A stretch of DNA of 64,000 bases. It comes from Pseudoneurospora amorphoporcata. Its lineage: Eukaryota > Ascomycota > Sordariomycetes > Sordariales > Sordariaceae. The DNA is taken from the NCBI GenBank assembly GCA_033297205.1, contig MU859171.1, positions 52,278 through 116,277 of the forward strand, in the 5' to 3' direction. Each line of letters opens with the position of its first letter. Position 1 is the first letter of the stretch. This document shows, piece after piece, positions 46,157 through 57,509 of this stretch. The translations under genes and the position numbers were made by a program. Below the pieces are notes generated by a model. The model was not told the origin of the DNA. It worked only from the letters and a program-made list of their open reading frames with translations, and did not search any database.

Positions 46157-48133
46157 TCACTGTCCACCCTCACTCTGCTCCACCCACCTCTCCAAAACCG
46201 CCCTCAAAACGCTCTCCGCCCCATTAGCTTCCACCCTCCCCTCCGGCCCATTCCTCATCATCTTTCCCACAAGATACATCAGTTTCCCCTGAGGATACGC
46301 CTTCATCTTCCCTTGCTTCCATTTCACAAACTCTCCCAGGACCTTCTCCTCGCCTTGTATGACCTCGTCCGCCAGCTTCGCGTATTCTGCTTCGGAAAGC
46401 TCCTTGAACCAGAGGTTGTGGGTGGTGATGTAGGCGGTGATTCCATCCTGGCGGCCTTGGCTAGGATCACCGGAGGAGGAGGAGGAGGAGGGAACCTCGC
46501 CGCGGTAGACGGCCCAGAGCAAGTCCTTGGCTACCTTTGCGGTGATGGAGCGGGAGTGGAGGTGGAAGAGGATAGCCGCCAAGGAAGAGGATGGGACGAG
46601 GGGTGATTCGCCTTGGGGAGTCATTTCCAGACCTGAGGAGCAAGACTCGGAAGAGGCAGAATCAGCGAGCTTGCCCAGTTCGTGTAAACACCAGTTAGCA
46701 GCCAGCGTCGCGTGTTCGGCTCCCTCTTCCGGGATAGCCTGCCCCTCCTCAGCAGCAGCCGCCGCCGCAATGCGTTCCTCAAGCGAATCCAGAACATTAT
46801 AAAAGTACTGAACCCTCGCTCCGCCATCCAGTAACATCAGCGCCAACGCATCCTTCGCACTGAGATGATAGCGTTCCATCAACGCGTCGGCTTCCGCATC
46901 CGGCAACGTCCCCATCGTCTCTTTTAACCTCTGCACCAGATCCTCCCCGATAACCACCGGCCCTAGATCGGGATCAGGCATATACCGATAATCCACCTCT
47001 CCTTCTTTTCCTCTCAGTCTTTTTGTTTCCGTGCTTCCCAACGACCACCCCCTCGTTTCTCCCAGAACTTTGCCTCCGGACTCCAACAGCTTGATCTGCC
47101 GGTCCCGCTCGGCAATGACGGCGTCTTCGACGGCTTTAAAACTACTCAGGTTCTTGATCTCCGTTCTTTGCCCCAGTCCGCTCTCCCCCGTCCGGCGCAC
47201 AGAAACATTAACATCGGCCCTCAACCCGCCCTCCTCCAACCCCGAGACACAAGCATCCACACTCCCCAGAACCATCTGCACCTTCCTCACCAACGCCGCC
47301 GCCGTAGCGGGATGATGTATCTCGGGGAGCGTAATGATCTCAATAAGCGGCACCCCCACTCGATTAAAATCCAGCCACTGCGTCTCCCCCGGCTGCGCCG
47401 TAGTCTTGGCCGTGTCCTGCTCCATCTGCACCTGCTTGATCCCCACTTTGACCTCCTCCCCATCCTCAGCAGCGATCCCATCCCTCGCATACAAGGTGAT
47501 GTATCCATCCTTGGCAAACGGCTCGTAAAACTGGGTAATCTGGTATCCGGAGGGTTGGTCCCAGTGGAAGTAATGTTTCCTGTCGAAGCGCGACACAGGC
47601 TGGATGGAGCAGTTGAGGGCCAAAGCAGCGCGGATGGCTGGCACCAGGGTGGCGGGCTGGAACAGCGGTTGGGAGCCAGGGAGGGCGAGGTCGAAGGGGG
47701 CTACGTGGGTGTTGGGACTGTCGTTGAAGGATGTGGTTGCTGAGCTGAAGAGCTTGTGGGCCGTGTTGAGCTGGGCGTGGATCTCGATGCCGACGGTGAG
47801 TTCCCAGCCGGGAACGGTTTGGTTGTCGCTGGACTTTTTCTTTTTGTTGCCGGATTTCTTGAGGGCTTTGGCTTGTTCTTTTAGCTGTTTGCGGAACGGG
47901 GCGGTGGGTGGAGGAGGGGTCGAGGTGTTGGTCGAGGTGTTCGTTTCGGTGGTTAGGTATCGAGCTTGATGCTGTTGAAGACGAGGCTGAAGATGCTGCT
48001 GTCGCCATGGGAGAGCAGCGCGCGCATTCTTGCCGGCAGGAAGTGCGGCGCGGGTGCGACCAAGACAAGCGGGAGAGGCAATGTGACCGGTCAGTAGATA
48101 CCTACTGAGTTCGACGGTAGGGATTCGAGGCAT
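46157..48133 (-). CDS. gatB: glutamyl-tRNA(Gln) amidotransferase subunit B, mitochondrial
   Basis: This is a single exon of 658 residues. The ATG at 48133 (MPRIPTVELSRYLLTG) begins an Arg-rich, acid-free presequence suitable for mitochondrial import. The in-frame extension to 48280 is Pro/Ser-rich and unlikely. The GatB core starts near residue 110 with ELTVGIEIHAQLNTAHKLFS, then RKHYFHWDQPSGYQITQ, LDFNRVGVPLIEIITLPEI, GGLRADVNVSVR, RTEIKNLSSFKAVEDAV and VDYRYMPDPDL. The C-terminal tail region (YqeY-like) covers about the last 150 residues. With GatA and the third subunit it converts Glu-tRNA(Gln) to Gln-tRNA(Gln) in mitochondria. This is a housekeeping gene amid secreted-enzyme genes. Confidence 0.95.
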   Translation of the reverse strand: MPRIPTVELSRYLLTGHIASPACLGRTRAALPAGKNARAALPWRQQHLQPRLQQHQARYLTTETNTSTNTSTPPPPTAPFRKQLKEQAKALKKSGNKKKKSSDNQTVPGWELTVGIEIHAQLNTAHKLFSSATTSFNDSPNTHVAPFDLALPGSQPLFQPATLVPAIRAALALNCSIQPVSRFDRKHYFHWDQPSGYQITQFYEPFAKDGYITLYARDGIAAEDGEEVKVGIKQVQMEQDTAKTTAQPGETQWLDFNRVGVPLIEIITLPEIHHPATAAALVRKVQMVLGSVDACVSGLEEGGLRADVNVSVRRTGESGLGQRTEIKNLSSFKAVEDAVIAERDRQIKLLESGGKVLGETRGWSLGSTETKRLRGKEGEVDYRYMPDPDLGPVVIGEDLVQRLKETMGTLPDAEADALMERYHLSAKDALALMLLDGGARVQYFYNVLDSLEERIAAAAAAEEGQAIPEEGAEHATLAANWCLHELGKLADSASSESCSSGLEMTPQGESPLVPSSSLAAILFHLHSRSITAKVAKDLLWAVYRGEVPSSSSSSGDPSQGRQDGITAYITTHNLWFKELSEAEYAKLADEVIQGEEKVLGEFVKWKQGKMKAYPQGKLMYLVGKMMRNGPEGRVEANGAESVLRAVLERWVEQSEGGQ

Positions 48134-48682
48134 GGCGGGCGGGCGGGCGGGCGATATTCGGCGTTGCGCCTTGTGTTGTGGTGTTGTGCCCAAAGGCGGG
48201 CTGGATGGAGAAGAGGAATTGGGAACTGGTGGAGGGAATTGGATGAATTCGGGAATTGGGCCGATTGACGGCTCCCGCACGCAGCGGTGGTCATAGCTCC
48301 CAAACCGTTATCGCTCAGCTATCTCGGAGCTCGGCTATCTTATCACTTACACGGGGGGTTGCACGGTATAACCCTAACCCTGTTTACTCTCTTGGTACAA
48401 CTCGATTGTTGAAAATGCTCTTGGGATTTAGTTGTCTTCATTGATGAAAGACGAACAAGAACGACTTATTGGCTTCAAATTTCAGCTGTTGCAAACAGTA
48501 CAGTATGCATGTAGAACCGTCCAAACAATACCCCTCCGCAACCGCTCTCCTCCTCACTCTCAGCTGGCCATCCGTGCACTACACGAGTATTAATTTCCTA
48601 TCCCTCAACCATCAAACCGATATATCTCCAAGTGTTTTCTATCCAATACCAACCCATTTCTTTCATTCCCTGCCCTTCTACC
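48134..48682. other. gatB promoter side and tannase 3' flank
   Basis: This is 0.55 kb. It contains a (GGCG)n run directly upstream of the gatB start (48134-48153) and the telobox-like TAACCCTAACCCT at 48369-48381. Confidence 0.55.
48369..48381. promoter_or_regulatory. telomere-like TAACCCTAACCCT element upstream of gatB
   Basis: Two CCCTAA-type units lie about 240 bp upstream of the gatB start. Such teloboxes occur in some fungal housekeeping promoters. A role here is inference. Confidence 0.35.
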
Positions 48683-50752
48683 CTAGTCGCACTCCACCTC
48701 CTCCACGCCCTCCGGCCACTTACACTCCCAAGCCTCCTCTCTATCCAAACTCACCCCAACATCCTTCAGGTTCCCATCTTCCTCCTCCGCCTTAATAACC
48801 ATAACTCCCTCCCTCAAAACCGCCCTACCCGGCCACGCACAAACCTTCCTCTGCCTTTTCACCCCCTCACCACCATCCAGCCCTCCCCCCCTCCAACCAG
48901 TAGCCACCAAACTGTTCACCTCCCTCCCCTCCTCCACCCACGCCCTCAACGCCAGCAACGCATCATGCTCCTTATCACTCTCCTCAAACCCCGGCACCCC
49001 CCAAACCCCGGCACTCCCCAACACCCCCGCCTGAAACGCGCCCCCAATGTGCCACGGCGCGTCCACCCCCTCTGGACTACCCCAGCAGTGCTGCATCCCC
49101 GGTATTGGGAAGAATTTAAAGAACCCCGTGGTATTCCCCAGGTTTTCGATAGTAGACAGCGACCCGCCAAAGTGTCTAATCGTGCGGTTATAATACAGCT
49201 CTGTCCCCCTGGCGGGGACCAGACCGTCCGCGAGGCCGTGGTAGAGGATTATTTTGCCGCCGCGGGACTTGAACGCTGATATGTCGTACTTATCGGCTGT
49301 TGCGGCGCCCGGGTCCAGCCGGTCGGCGAGATCGACGAGCGAGTCTGAGTAGAGGGCCGAGTAATTCCACGTGGCGTTGTTGAGGAGAAAGTCGCGTTGG
49401 TAGCCGAGGCCGTAGGGGGAGGGCGTGCCGTCTTGGGTGGTGGTGAGGTTGGTGGTCTTGTTGGTCGTCCGACTCGTCCCGCCGAAAATGCCCGTGAACC
49501 ATTGGGCTTCGGAGCCGAGCGTTAGACCGGGGTAGATGAGTTCTTGTGTGGAGGAGTGGTGATGGGTTGCGTACACTTTTTCGAGCGTGTCGATTTGCGG
49601 GCGGGTTAGGCAGCTTGGTGTTGGTGTTGCTGTTGTGCCGTTGGTGACAAGGGCGGCCGTGTAGTTGGATGGACACAAAAGGAGGGAAGAGTCAAAGGCG
49701 CAAAGATCAGGACGACTGATGATCCCGTCTTGGACACCATCCGCGAGATCGCATTGGCGGACTACTTCCTCGGCAACGACTTTCAACAAATCGCTGGAGA
49801 TGTGCGAGGCCGATGCGCTGGGGAGGTTGTACATCCCTAGTTGGGTGATGTAATTGTTTAGGTGGGATGTCCACCAGGCTGGAGCACCGACCAGCACGCC
49901 GTCGAAGGAGTCGGGGAATTGTTGGATCTCGCGCAGACCCTGCCGGCCGCCGGTCGAACAGCCGCTGTAGTACGAGTAGGAGATGTCGCAGCCGTTGTAG
50001 TAGGCGGCTGTGAGCTTCTTGCCGAGGACGACCGTGCCGTGGAGGGCTCGCCAGCCCCAGTCAATTTTCTTTTCGGGCTGGTTGATGGCCCAGGATGTAT
50101 CGGTTGCGGACCCGTTGTGGCCTAGGTCTGATGAGACGGTTGCCATGCCGTAGTGTGTGCCAGGGGCCCTAGAGGACATGATTGTTAGCAGCTGGTCGGC
50201 CATGCAAGATACCGACTTGATTTACGTGTTTGAAGACTTAACAGTCCTTGTCGACGATTGTAGGCAAGGGGAGAAAAACAGGAAACACAGCACATACATA
50301 TCAAGCCAATTAATCCCCCCCGCAAACCCTCCATTGCCCACAGCAAGAAACCTCCCACTCCACTCCGTCGGCAAGAAAAGTCCAAACCGGTAGCTACTCG
50401 ACGGCGAACTAGTCACGTTGATCGTCACGGCACACAGAGCAGGAAGGTTCGTAGGGTCAGTCGGATACGCAATGTTTTCCTTTCCCTCGCCATAACTACC
50501 GCCCTCCGGGACAACCGTCATGTTCTCCAGGAGTGCTTCAGGCGGTAGCATGTTGGTGAAGAAGGCCTTGTTACAGTTGGGTGGCGTCGATATCTGTTCT
50601 GGCGGTTGAGCTACCGACGAGCTTGACGCCGGTGGCGGGATATTGCGTTTCCACCATCCCGATCCTGATCTGCCGCTGGGTACGGTGACACCTTGGATGA
50701 CGATGGCGAGGGCAACGATGAGTCCGGTAATAGAGGCTGTGATACGTGCCAT
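48683..50752 (-). CDS. tannase / feruloyl esterase family enzyme
   Basis: Exons are complement(50298-50752, 48683-50168), giving 646 residues. The intron has GTATGT, GCTAAC and CTCTAG and joins GGINWLDM|APGTHYGMATVSSDLGH. A signal peptide (ITASITGLIVALAIVIQG) precedes a Pro/Ser linker. The family marks are the nucleophile loop YYSGCSTGGRQGL, the Asp loop YHGLADGLVP and the His loop MQHCWG. The paired Cys next to Ser and next to His form the CS-D-HC disulphide arrangement of this family. Fungal members are secreted and cleave gallate, feruloyl or chlorogenate esters of plant phenolics. Tannase and feruloyl esterase cannot be told apart by these motifs. Many Asn-x-Ser/Thr sites fit secretion. 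Confidence 0.93.
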
Positions 50753-52008
50753 TATGTAAAGAAGCAAGGAGATCGGTTAAGGTGATGATGGTGAATGAGT
50801 AGGAAGATGATGAGTAGGGAACAATATGCTCATTCCCATGCATAGGTCCGAAAAGGCATCATTCATTTACGGATGGCCACTTGTGTGTTCCCTCTATACA
50901 CATAGGAATTGCATGACTTGCCAGCAGCAAGGACACCCACCGAGTGTATCCCGCTCTTGTTTTGAGGATGCATCACGAGATGCCGTTCACCGTGAGCCGG
51001 CTTGCTAGGATTCGTATAGAGTCCTAGGACTTGAAGTGGTCAATATACAGCGTAATAACGCTGTTACTGTGGCCGTTTGTTTTTCATAGTTTGTAATCCA
51101 AGCTGGGCGATCGGCAAGGATATCGACTTGCCCAAAGTGACGAGACTTGGGGAATCGACAAGCTGACTCGCTGCACATGCAGAATTGACAGGTGCCGTCA
51201 CTGGATCGTCATGCGGGTTTGACGATAAACCCCAATTACCAGCTTGACTCATTCGACAGTCCTTCATTTCCACCTTCAACTTTTGGCTCGGTTGGAGTTG
51301 CCCGGGCTGACAAGGAGCCGGCTCTGGTGACCTGGGGTTGACTTGGATGAAGCTTCCTCGAGCTGTCCAGTATATGGAAGGTAACACAGCCTAAATACGA
51401 CGACTTACATGGTATGTTCTGGTTGACGAGTGACGAGTGACGAGGAAAAAGAAGGTTACAGCCTCGAGCGGAGAACGTTGGAGTTGTTCACTACCAACAA
51501 GGCAGTTGGAGAATGGGAAACTTTCCGGCAGGTAGGATTTGGGGAAAAATGTCGGATCCGAGATAAATATGTTGGCACTGGTGGACGATCCCACTTGGTC
51601 GCCCAACATGCGCCCAGCTTTTATCCGGTCCAGACTGGCAGTACCGGAAGGTTGCTCCACGCTTTGCTACCCTGCTGTATCCCCATTCTTGCTTCATGTT
51701 CTGTTACTGGGACACGCTCGAGTCTTGGTCAGTTCGATGCTTGGGCCCCTAGAACTAGATCCCCAAAGTAGATTCCCCGATGGAGGTTACTGTCCGTTTC
51801 CACAACCTATCAGAGATCAGATTTCTCAATCATCAGACCATGGCAAGGACCTTGCTGGGACTTGCATGTTTGAAAGATATATCGCGTGTCCAGGAGCCGT
51901 ACGCTACGAGCCGTACGCTTGAGCCCACTACTGGGGAGACTGGAGGTGTCCACTTCGACGTTCAAATGGCTCTGAGGAAAATGCTTCCATTATACCTTAA
52001 AGTTTCTC
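50753..52008. other. intergenic, 1.26 kb
   Basis: This lies between the tannase start and the MFS stop. A GACGAGT tandem repeat (about 51424-51440) and a short direct repeat GCCGTACGCT (near 51897-51919) are present. No gene is supported. Confidence 0.5.
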
Positions 52009-53655
52009 TCAAAGTCTGAATAACCGTACCTCCTGTCCATTAGCTTCGCGAAGAAGCTTCCGATTCTTGTAGCCGTACCAGACACGAAGACCAGCTGCTC
52101 CCGCCGAAACCATGAGAAGCATCCCCGCGTTGGTCCAGTGGCCTGTGGGATACCCTCGCGAAGCCTCCTCCTTTGGGTATATCCAAACACCCGGGATTTG
52201 ACCGATGCCACCCCCGAAACTCACATTTATTGCAATTGCAAGGCCTACTGAAGCCGTACTGTAGACATTGGATGACAGCCATCCCAGCATTGGTGGGATA
52301 CAGGCAAAAGTACCTGCCGATGCAAGGATGAGGCAACCGTATCTGTGATGGAAGGCATCTACTGGTAATGTTACCAAGGCCATAAATCCTACAGCACCGA
52401 TGAGCGCAAATGCGGCGCTGTGGATGCCACGGGCGTTGAAGTGATCCGCCGACCACGAAACAGCAATCTGTGTCACTGTAGGTATTTCTGTCAGTGGAGT
52501 GTTCCCGTTGGCTGGTCACAGAGATGCATAGACTAACCATAAGCTAACGCATAAGGAGGGACGCTCATCAACTGAGCCTGGAGGTCTTTGTATCCCAGAC
52601 CGGCAGTGATAGATGGGGTGAACAACGACAGCGAGCTGAAGGGAACCGAGACTCCAAAGTATATCAGGTAGTGACCGTAGAGTCGCCAGTCTGTGAGCGT
52701 TGTTTTGGCGTCCTCCCATGTCATGCTACGATGGTGTCTCTTGCTTCCTTCAACTTTGAGACGAGCCAGCGCAATTTCGCGTTCTCTTCCTTTGAAGTGC
52801 TCTTCCGGGTAGTCTGGTAGGAAGAAGAGGACAAAGAGCGACGAGACGCAAGAGGGTGCGCCTTCGATGATGAAGAGCCAGCGCCAGGCAGATAGTCCGC
52901 TTGCGCCGTTCATGTGGCCGATGCCGTAGGCAATTGCGCCTCCGAAGGCGCCTGCAAGCGTGGCGCTGGCGAGAATGGAGGCAACCCTGACACTACGCTC
53001 GTCGGACTTGTACCAGAAGGTCAGATAGTATACGAGACTGGCCACCGAGATTGTTAGCACATTGATGTGGCTGAACGTTCCAGTACTGGTACCAACCCAG
53101 GGAAAAGACCGGCTTCGGAAGCACCAAGGATGAACCTCACTGCGGCTAAAGAGGAAAAGTTCTGGACACCGCCGAGGCCCATGGTTATGGCACCCCATGA
53201 AAACATGAGGAATGCGATCCATCGCGAAGGTCGCAGCTTCTTGAGCAGAATGTTGGACGGGACCTCGAAGATGGCATATGCCACCAGGAAAGCCATCAAG
53301 GCAATGTTGAATTGGTATTGCGAGGAATGGGTTTCAGTCTGCATGTCATTGTACGTCGTCGAGTTGAGAATGCGGGCGTTGCCGATATTGGAACGGTCGA
53401 GATAGCAGAGAAAGTAGATGGCGGCGCAAAGGGGAAGGATGGCCAAGTCTTGTTTACGCAACAGAGCTTGTTCCTCAGCGGCGGAGAAGTCGAAAGTTGG
53501 GGTGAACTGGTACATGTGAAGTCAGCATATTTGATTAAAAGGCAAGACTGTACTTATTTGATGATGGGTCTTCTCACCTCATTGCTTCTGCTAACTTGGA
53601 CGTCGCCTAACTGCTTCTCCTCGTCCAGATCCGTTTCTTCGATCGAATGGGCCAT
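52009..53655 (-). CDS. MFS transporter, anion:cation symporter family (nicotinate Tna1-like)
   Basis: Exons are complement(53578-53655, 53097-53506, 52538-53037, 52009-52475), giving 484 residues. Donors are GTGAGA, GTTGGT and GTTAGT, and all phases fit. After a polar N-terminus the first segment ends in CYLDRSNIGNARI, the ACS-family signature. EVPSNILLKKLRPSRWI, RFILGASEAGLFPGLVYYLTFWY and WRWLFIIEGAPS follow, and the cytosolic loop is FLPDYPEEHFKGRERE. The C-terminal half has YPKEEASRGYPTGHWTNAGM. Relatives import nicotinate, phthalate-like and other carboxylates. The gene sits next to the tannase, and uptake of released phenolic acids is an attractive but unproven idea. Confidence 0.9.
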
Positions 53656-54579
53656 GGTGATTTCAGAAGAGCTGCTCTCTGTAGAGGTTAATCTTAATCT
53701 TATCTGGGGTTCGGGATCGTGGGCTTGTTATTGATGGGCTTGCTTGTTGATAAGGAGCGAGACAGCGACAGGGTGCATACCCTCGTGCCCATCTGCTGCT
53801 GTGCACATTACATAGCGCCATGCGAGCTTTCCGAGGTGCCTTTGGTTTGCCATAGCTTCCAGCGTAACGTGATTGGGTGCCTCGGTGAGCATGTGTTGGA
53901 TGGTTGCGGCAGTGCCTTAACTTTGAGATCAGATTGTGTCACCGTCAGGGTCCTCCGGTGTCGTAGGTGTTGGGCTCAGACATTTTGGCAATGGTGATCT
54001 GCAACCAAACATTGCTGCGCTTTCGAAAATGATGTTGGCTTACTATTCCTGCATATTTGGAACAAATGGACGACTTGCCGAATCGAGCCCAGTGGCAGAG
54101 ATGGGTGCGAGGGGATGTACAGGTGTGGAAGTCCTCAGGGTACCGGAGAGGTACTTGGGAGGAGGAGGAATTTACAGGAAGAGCAAAGTCGCAGCAAGGT
54201 CACGAAATTTGACCACCTTCAGAGACTGCATCATGCCTTCCTCATGTTGTCAAAGCGTCCAAATGATCCGAGTTTTCGAGTCAGGCAGACGTCGACATGC
54301 ACCTTCCCCGTTTTTTCTACAATAGACTGCAGTGCAGGTAATCTCCCCAGCCTTCCTTCCTTCCCCAATGACCTCTTTAGTTTTTGATGGCCAATTCAGA
54401 CTCCCGTTGTCCATATGCGCATTCGGCAGTTGTAACACTGGTTTCCGAGCATCGGCAGTCTGGATTAGGTAGGTGCGGGTGTTGTCGATTGTAACATTGG
54501 ATGCCGCCCACGGTCACTTCATTACAGAATCGCGACCCTTGCGAATGGTCAACGTGATTATGCAAGCAGAATATGCACA
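53656..54579. other. intergenic, 0.92 kb
   Basis: This lies between the MFS start and the GH47 stop. No supported gene or repeat. Confidence 0.5.
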
Positions 54580-56595
54580 TTACAGCTTCAACGGACGATC
54601 CACCCTTGGCTTCTTTGGCCTTCGAAACGGATGCGCCTCGGTGTTCAGGACAAAGTCATCAAGACTGATGACATCCGGCGGAGAGAAAGCCAAATAAAAA
54701 TACTTGAGCGTCTCAGCCAACCAGAAACTCTGCAAAATACCATATGTCAGCTGCCATGCCAACACGGCATCTTATCACGAGGAAAGAAACACAAACTCAC
54801 CTCCATGTAATCCTCCTTTGGCAGAGGATACTCAGCCTTGGTCACATCCAACACGGCCGCATTCGCAAACTCGGTCTCGGTCCCATTGCTCACAGCCTTG
54901 AACATGTCCCACGCCGCCTCCTGGAACTCCCGCTTGCCCGTGATCCTCCACATCACAAACACGCTCTCAATCGCCTCTGGTCGCAGGATATATCTCGGAT
55001 CCTTCGCCGTCGTGAACCCCTTGGGCAGATGTTTCTTCCACTCGGGTCTCTTCCTCCTCTCCCGCTCCCACAGCTCCTCATTCCACTTACAACCCTCATC
55101 ATCCCTCGACTGACAAGGCACCATGTTATACCTCTCGGGCATCATGTCCGTCGGCATCGCCCTATAGGCATAAACACACCCATTCGTGATCTTGATCCCT
55201 TGACTCTCCACCCACTCGAGCCTCCTAAACAACTTGCCACTCAACCCATAAATCCCCCCAACAAAACACCCAAGATGCTCACTCTCGGGATTCAATAACA
55301 TGTCCTCCTGCCCATCAACCGTGACATCCGCCGTGCCAATCATCAACACGTCCTCATTCCCCGGCACCATCGGCCTAAAAAACAGCGCCTTATCCGCCGC
55401 CTCCAAAAACGCCTTCGACATACTCTCATACCTCGCCTCCAACCCGCCCGTAAGCGCATACATCTTGGGTAGATACTCATACAAGCTGTCCGCGCCCCCG
55501 GCCACCCCGAACTGATTTCCACTCACCACGTCCTGTCTTGCCATGGACACGTAGATCGGCCACAAGCCCGGGATGCGCGTCAAGTTTTGACCAGACTCAA
55601 ACACGTCCATGACCCTGGATGCAGCATCGTAGTACTTCATATCGCCCGTCACCTGCGACAACCTCGTCATCTCCAGCGTCAGCGTCCCGGGACTAGCCGA
55701 CACCACGCTTTCCTCAACAGCTAGTCCCTCCCCCGTTTTTGCTCTCTCGAAATCGATAAAATCCACCGGCATCCGCCTCTCCGTGTTGAAGCCCGCGTAG
55801 AGCAAATCCCCCAGCTCCGTGGCCTTGGCCAACAGGATTTCTCGTCCTGATAAATCATACGCCGCCAACAGGCCGCCCAGGTACCGGATGTTGGTCTCAA
55901 AAATGTTTACTCTGCCGCCGCCGCCGCCGCCTGACCCGTTGTCCTTGGTCGTCGTCGTAATCACACCGAAATCAATCCCCGCCACCGCCTCCACCGCTTC
56001 GTCAAACTCCTCCCTCAGTCCCATGATCCATAACGTGTCGAGCGAATCGACCAGCGTGGCTGCCCACCCGGAGAACTGGTCTTTGTAGCCGCCGGAAATG
56101 GGCAGCAAAGCGTCTTTTTTCCAGGCCCGCTCACGGTACGAGATCCAGTTCTTGAGGAATACCTGTCGAACTGTTTCCCGTCGGGACTCGCGCGTTTTGC
56201 GAGCAGCTGGTGACTCTGGCCCGAACGCATGCTGGACGGGGGGGAGAGAGACGGGGCGTCCGATGGGTACCTGTCTTAATGGCTGCTGCTGCGGTGGGGG
56301 GGGGGGGGGGGGGATAGGCGTAGGGGACGCTGCTCCAGTCGAAGGAGGTGTTGGAGACGAGTTTGGTTTGTTTTTGTTGTTGTTGTTGTTGACTTTGGGC
56401 TTTTACTGGTAATAAGGGGGCATTCATGTGGTGTTGTAGCTGGGTGAATTCGAAGCCGTGGGTTGGTGGCGAGGAGGTGGATGAATGATGAAAAAAGTAA
56501 GCGAGGGCGAACAAGAGGAGGAGGAGAGCGAGGAGCATGTGCCGACGGCGGGAGGGGCGGAGGTTCCGAGGGATTGAAGAGGGGAAGCGCGCCAT
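54580..56595 (-). CDS. GH47 class I alpha-1,2-mannosidase, frame broken at an 18-nt homopolymer
   Basis: Exons are complement(54801-56595, 54580-54729). The protein starts as a type II membrane protein: an Arg-rich cytosolic tip, then [16 protein letters not shown], then a Gln/Pro stem. The catalytic domain begins near [12 protein letters not shown] and WISYRERAW, and continues with [60 protein letters not shown] and the calcium-binding end LNTEAHPF. The stem and catalytic part are in different frames. The shift maps to 18 consecutive G (plus strand 56296-56313). One base fewer, or two more, would make a continuous protein of about 647 residues. Class I mannosidases trim N-glycans in the ER and Golgi. 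The anchor favours the Golgi. A missequenced homopolymer is the likeliest reason for the break. Confidence 0.85.
56296..56313. repeat. G18 homopolymer inside the GH47 coding region
   Basis: Eighteen G on the plus strand encode a poly-Pro stem on the minus strand. The reading frame of GH47 changes across this run. Confidence 0.9.
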
Positions 56596-56810
56596 GGTGG
56601 TGGATGACTGGTGATGGTATTTGTGGTGTTGCCCGTGGTTGTCCGTGGAATTGCCCGTGATGTCGTCCAGAGTGGGTGTTTAGCAGGGCGTGATGTAATG
56701 TCGATGGGCCTGAATGGTGCGACCATATGGTAACCTAGTTTCTGTCGTCGCGATCCCTTTCTTTCTTTCCCTTTACGTCCCTTGATTGTTTCGCGCTCCA
56801 AAGGAGTTTT

Positions 56811-56849
<39 letters not shown>

Positions 56850-57509
56850 TGTGGCAGTCCAAAAAGAAGCGTCCAAAATACCAAAGGAAAGACGCTGTAT
56901 GTATGTTGTAAAGAAAGTTAAGTAAAGTTGATTACCTTAATATGAACCGATCGGAACACTTTGTCTCATCAATCAATACCTACCCCCAAAACTTCTCACA
57001 ATGCCCCTGAGCGCCCTGTTGGTCGCACAGTACGTATATACCACGCTTAGAACTAGGGTATGTCTTGCAGTGTTTACAGTGTATGCCAAGACGGGTAAAA
57101 ACGACATGTCATTCCTTCGGAGACAGTTTCGGGTTGGATGTAACGGTGGAAAGATTGGCGAGAGTTGGCAGGTGTGAGGGTTGTAGGGCTGGGATAAAGT
57201 TGGCTGAGTGGGCTGGAGGGCAGACAAAAATGGTATGGAATGTGTGGAGTGAAAGAAGGGGGAGATGAGGATTTACTGTAGATCGCCGGCTGAGGTTGAA
57301 AGCATCCGACTTGATCCATCTTCCACCATAGGTGGATCATTTGACCATAACTGCATTGGAAAGGTAAATATGTTTCTTGATCGATGTAGAGACTGTTCAA
57401 AAACCGAAAGGTGTGTCTTTCGCGTTACAGCAACTTGACCGGCCGCTCACCAGGACCCAGACACAAGGAAGGCATTGCTTCACACAGGAACCCAACATTT
57501 GAAGGAACC
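56596..57509. other. intergenic with A35 tract
   Basis: This is 0.9 kb upstream of GH47 and downstream of the secreted-protein gene. It contains an A35 run (56812-56846). No supported gene. Confidence 0.55.

Noticed and set aside
38375..53655. Secondary-metabolite gene cluster (P450, laccase, GMC, MFS)
   Set aside because: No PKS, NRPS, terpene synthase or pathway regulator is present, gatB interrupts the stretch, and the GMC gene is a relic.
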